From positions 177-18,741 of the forward strand of contig DCHS01000008.1 in the NCBI GenBank assembly GCA_002314875.1: a DNA stretch of 18,565 nt, written 5' to 3'. Positions 15,870 to 18,565 of this stretch are shown in pieces. Made by a program: the position numbers and the translations under genes. Under the pieces are notes generated by a model that saw only the letters and a list, made by a program, of their open reading frames with translations, had not been told where the DNA came from and made no database searches. Positions within the stretch are counted from its first letter, which is position 1, and the number at the start of each line of letters is the position of its first letter. The stretch comes from Prevotellaceae bacterium UBA1746 (GTDB taxonomy: Bacteria; Bacteroidota; Bacteroidia; Bacteroidales; Bacteroidaceae).

Positions 15870-15885
15870 GGGAGTAAAAACTCTC
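15870..15885 (+). other. Small hairpin between debranching enzyme and GT4 genes
   Basis: GGGAGT-AAAA-ACTCTC forms a 6-bp stem with one G-U pair and a tetraloop, 6 nt after the stop codon, then an AT-rich stretch. Too weak for a confident terminator; it may be an mRNA processing or stability element. Confidence 0.25.
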
Positions 15886-15915
15886 AATTTTAACTTTAAA
15901 CTTATTACTTGAAAT

Positions 15916-17175
15916 ATGAAAGTATTAATGTTCGGATGGGAATTTCCCCCTAAGATCTACGGTGGTCTGGCTGTGGCATCCTACGGCATCACTCAGGGTC
16001 TGTCAAAGATTCCTGGCGTAGAAACCACATTCTGTCTGCCCAAGCCTTGTGGCGAGGAGGAAAAATTTCTCAACATCCTCAGTATGAGTGAAGTCCCCGT
16101 TGTTTGGAGAGATCCCGACTACGATTGGCTGAAAGGTCGTCTGCAGAACCTTACTCCCGAAGAGTACTATCAGTTCCGCGACAATATCTATGCAGACTTC
16201 AGTTATAAAGGCACGAATGATATCGGCGGTATAGACTTCGCAGGTGGTTATCCCAAGAATCTTCACGAAGAAATTGGCAACTTCAACATCATCGCTGGTG
16301 TTATAGCCCGTACTCGTGAATTCGATATCATCCACGCTCACGACTGGCTTACCTTCCCTGCTGGCGTTCATGCTAAGCAAGTTAGTGGCAAGCCCCTCGT
16401 CATCCACGTTCACGCAACGGATTTCGACCGTTCACGCGGTCAAGTGAATCCCACAGTTTACAGTATTGAAAAGAATGGTATGGACAATGCCGACTGCATC
16501 ATGTGCGTTTCCGAACTCACCCGTCAGACCGTCATTCGTCATTACCATCAGGATCCTGCCAAGTGTATCGCCATGCACAATGCTGTTTATCCTCTTTCTG
16601 AAGAATATCAGGCAATCCCCCGCAAGACCGATACAAAGGAGAAGGTTGTTACCTTCCTCGGCCGTATCACCATGCAGAAGGGTCCCGAATACTTCGTTGA
16701 AGCTGCTGCGCTCGTTTTGAAGCGTACCAAGAACATCCGTTTCTGCATGGCAGGTTCCGGTGACAAGTATTGGGAAATGGTCGATCTCGCTGCAAACCTC
16801 GGCATCGCCGACAAGTTCCACTTCCCCGGTTTCCAGCGCGGCAAACAGGTCTACGAATGCTACAAGAATTCTGACGTATTCGTAATGCCCTCTGTATCTG
16901 AACCTTTCGGTATTGCACCGTTGGAAGCTATGCAGTGCGGCTGCCCCAGTATTATTTCCAAGCAGTCTGGTTGTGGCGAAATCCTCGACAAGGTCATCAA
17001 GACCGACTATTGGGACATCGAAGCCATGGCAGATGCTATTTACGCTATCTGTAACAACGACGGCCTCTTTAAGTATCTGCAGGAAGAAGGTCTCAAGGAA
17101 GTTGACCAGATTACCTGGGAAAAGGTTGGTCTTCGCATCTACGATTGTTACAAGAAGGTGCTGGGCTGGAACTAA
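15916..17175 (+). CDS. GT4 glycosyltransferase, glycogen-synthase-like
   Basis: A 419-residue GT-B fold enzyme. The N-terminus MKVLMFGWEFPPKIYGGLAVAS has the glycine-rich sugar-nucleotide loop in the K-x-x-GGL form shared with glycogen/starch synthases. HAHDWLTFPAG (about 140-150) and HVHATDFDRSRGQ (about 164-176) are typical of the acceptor-side domain. The C-terminal domain has FLGRITMQKGPEYFVEAA and the E-x7-E motif SEPFGIAPLE (E329 and E337), which binds the donor nucleotide-sugar. All the usual catalytic motifs are present. Given the neighbours it most likely elongates alpha-1,4-glucan from a nucleotide-glucose; GDP- versus UDP- versus ADP-glucose cannot be told from sequence. It lies 52 nt downstream of the debranching enzyme and 57 nt upstream of the GH57 gene, same strand. 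No canonical glgA, glgB or glgC is in view. Confidence 0.88.
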   Translation: MKVLMFGWEFPPKIYGGLAVASYGITQGLSKIPGVETTFCLPKPCGEEEKFLNILSMSEVPVVWRDPDYDWLKGRLQNLTPEEYYQFRDNIYADFSYKGTNDIGGIDFAGGYPKNLHEEIGNFNIIAGVIARTREFDIIHAHDWLTFPAGVHAKQVSGKPLVIHVHATDFDRSRGQVNPTVYSIEKNGMDNADCIMCVSELTRQTVIRHYHQDPAKCIAMHNAVYPLSEEYQAIPRKTDTKEKVVTFLGRITMQKGPEYFVEAAALVLKRTKNIRFCMAGSGDKYWEMVDLAANLGIADKFHFPGFQRGKQVYECYKNSDVFVMPSVSEPFGIAPLEAMQCGCPSIISKQSGCGEILDKVIKTDYWDIEAMADAIYAICNNDGLFKYLQEEGLKEVDQITWEKVGLRIYDCYKKVLGWN

Positions 17176-17232
17176 CACGCTACAGACTTTTCAATTATAA
17201 ACATAAAACAAAAACATAAATACTCGAATATT

Positions 17233-18565
17233 ATGAAGACAGTTTGTTTGTACTTCGAGATTCACCAGAATATCCATCTCAAGCGCTATCGTTTCTTTGA
17301 TATCGGTACCGATCATTATTACTATGATGATTACGAGAACGAGCGCTCCATCACTGAGACCGCAGAAAAGAGCTACATCCCCGCTCTTAAGACTTTGATC
17401 GAAATCGCTAAGGCTAACGGTGGTTTCTTTAAGTGCGCAATCAGCATCAGCGGTACCGCTCTCGAACTCCTCGAAAACTACTCTCCCGAAGTTCTCGACC
17501 TCCTTGAAGAACTCAACAAGACGGGTTGCGTAGAATTCCTCGCTGAGCCCTACAGCCATGGTCTCTCCTCTATTAAAAATAAAGACGTCTTTAAGGAAGA
17601 AGTTGCTCGCCTTGACAAGAAAATCACCAAGCTCTTCGGTAAGAAGCCCCAGGTATTCCGTAACAGCTGCCTAAGCTATAGCGACGAAATCGGTGAACTC
17701 GTTGCCGACCTCGGTTATAAGGGTATCCTCGCAGAAGGTGCAAAGCACATCCTCGGTTGGAAGAGCCCCCACTATGTTTACAGCTGCAACCGCAATCCCA
17801 AGCTTGCTGTTCTCCTCCGCGACGGCAGTCTTTCTGAAGACATCAGTTTCCGTTTCAACGATCCCAGCTGGAACGAATATCCCCTCTTCGCTGACCGCTA
17901 TGCACAGTGGATTGCTGACACCCCCAAGGAAGAACAATGCATCAACCTCTTCATGGAACTCTGCGCTCTCGGTATCTTCCAGCCCCTCAGCAGCAACATC
18001 CTCGAATTCCTCAAAGCACTCCCCGAGCAGCTTAAGCAGCGCGGTGTAACCTTCAGCACTCCCAGCGAAGTTATTGCTGCCAACAAGCCCGTTGGTCCCA
18101 TCGACGTTCAGTATCCTACCTCTTGGGTGGATGAAGAACGCGACCTCAGCCCCTGGCTCGGCAACAAGATGCAACAGGAAGCATGCGATAAACTCTACAG
18201 CGTTGCAGAACGTGTTCGCGTGACCAAGAACAAGAAGCTCCAGCAGGATTTCGATTACCTCCAGGCTACCAACAACTTCCGTTTCATGTCCACCAAGGCA
18301 AGTTCCGGCGGTTACCGTGGTATTTATGACAGTCCCTACGATGCTTTCACGAATTATATGAACATTGTCGGCGACTTCATAGCTCGCGTTAACGACATGT
18401 ACGGTGGTGCTGAAAATGAAGAAATCAATTCTCTCCTCACCCTCATCCAGAACCAGGGCGAAGAAATCGAGCATCAGCAGAAGGAGATCGAAGCGCTCCA
18501 GGCAATGATTGCTCGTCTCGGTGGTCCCGAAAAGGCAGAACCTGCAAAGAAGGCACCCGCCAAGA
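17233..18565 (+). CDS. GH57 'alpha-amylase'-like protein, 3' end cut; catalytic residues replaced
   Basis: 444 codons are visible before the window ends. The protein opens MKTVCLYFEIHQNIHLKRYR and continues with RFFDIGTDHYYYDDY, CVEFLAEPYSHGLSS (99-113), FRNSCLSYSDEIG (142-154) and INLFMELCALGIF (237-249), the order of conserved blocks of bacterial GH57 alpha-amylases. In active members I remember the last two blocks as FRNTELIY and NLFMDYETFG, whose Glu and Asp are nucleophile and acid. Here the matching residues are Cys146 and Glu242. The fold is kept but hydrolysis is doubtful, so it may be a glycogen-binding or regulatory homologue. Residues about 399-429 form a coiled coil, followed by a Lys/Ala/Pro-rich tail (from 430) running past the edge. 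Third gene of the glycogen cluster. Confidence 0.85.
   Translation, partial: MKTVCLYFEIHQNIHLKRYRFFDIGTDHYYYDDYENERSITETAEKSYIPALKTLIEIAKANGGFFKCAISISGTALELLENYSPEVLDLLEELNKTGCVEFLAEPYSHGLSSIKNKDVFKEEVARLDKKITKLFGKKPQVFRNSCLSYSDEIGELVADLGYKGILAEGAKHILGWKSPHYVYSCNRNPKLAVLLRDGSLSEDISFRFNDPSWNEYPLFADRYAQWIADTPKEEQCINLFMELCALGIFQPLSSNILEFLKALPEQLKQRGVTFSTPSEVIAANKPVGPIDVQYPTSWVDEERDLSPWLGNKMQQEACDKLYSVAERVRVTKNKKLQQDFDYLQATNNFRFMSTKASSGGYRGIYDSPYDAFTNYMNIVGDFIARVNDMYGGAENEEINSLLTLIQNQGEEIEHQQKEIEALQAMIARLGGPEKAEPAKKAPAK

Overview
The window looks like a core chromosomal stretch of a Bacteroidales bacterium, most likely Prevotella-like. Three things support this. Several intergenic regions carry the Bacteroidota promoter -7 signature TAnnTTTG. 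Start codons follow A-rich leaders without Shine-Dalgarno sequences. The gene families (DUF3127, DUF4835, MutS2, a GH133 / GT4 / GH57 glycogen cluster, secreted proteins with a YNLSGQRI-type tail) are typical of the phylum. Genus assignment is inference. I see no insertion sequence, phage gene, CRISPR array or rRNA.

Layout. (1) 1-292: the 5' end of a minus-strand tRNA with its promoter, then a strong hairpin terminator serving a minus-strand nucleoside-type MFS transporter (293-1573). (2) A compact divergent promoter region (about 1698-1726) separates the transporter from mutS2 (1750-4347, plus). (3) mutS2 converges with a minus-strand pair, a DUF3127 SSB-like protein and the monofunctional transglycosylase mtgA (5641 to 4523). 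The convergent junction (4348-4526) holds a pair of 16-bp direct repeats, a perfect 14-bp terminator stem and an alternating array of four palindromic units at 22-nt period. (4) Divergent from the DUF3127 gene is dnaN (5957-7081), with a 110-nt leader rich in small hairpins and a 23-codon open frame. (5) 7210-13594: four plus-strand genes in an apparent operon. They are a secreted DUF4835 protein (GTG start), recN (TTG start), a secreted degenerate trypsin-like/TPR protein overlapping recN by 4 bp, and a large secreted choice-of-anchor-J-like protein with a possible type IX sorting tail. A perfect 14-bp terminator hairpin closes it. (6) 13890 to the right edge: a three-gene glycogen / alpha-glucan cluster, made of a debranching enzyme, a GT4 glycosyltransferase and a GH57 'alpha-amylase' cut by the window end.

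How the genes work together. The window pairs genome maintenance (MutS2, beta clamp, RecN, perhaps the DUF3127 protein) with envelope biogenesis and secreted proteins (MtgA, DUF4835, degenerate protease/TPR, adhesin-like) and carbon storage. The most interesting points are the GH57 protein, in which both expected catalytic positions appear replaced (Cys146, Glu242); the alternating 22-nt hairpin array; the protease-like domain without a recognisable triad, translationally coupled to recN; the dnaN leader; and the SSB-like PF tip of the DUF3127 protein. Most of the window is ordinary conserved core genome.
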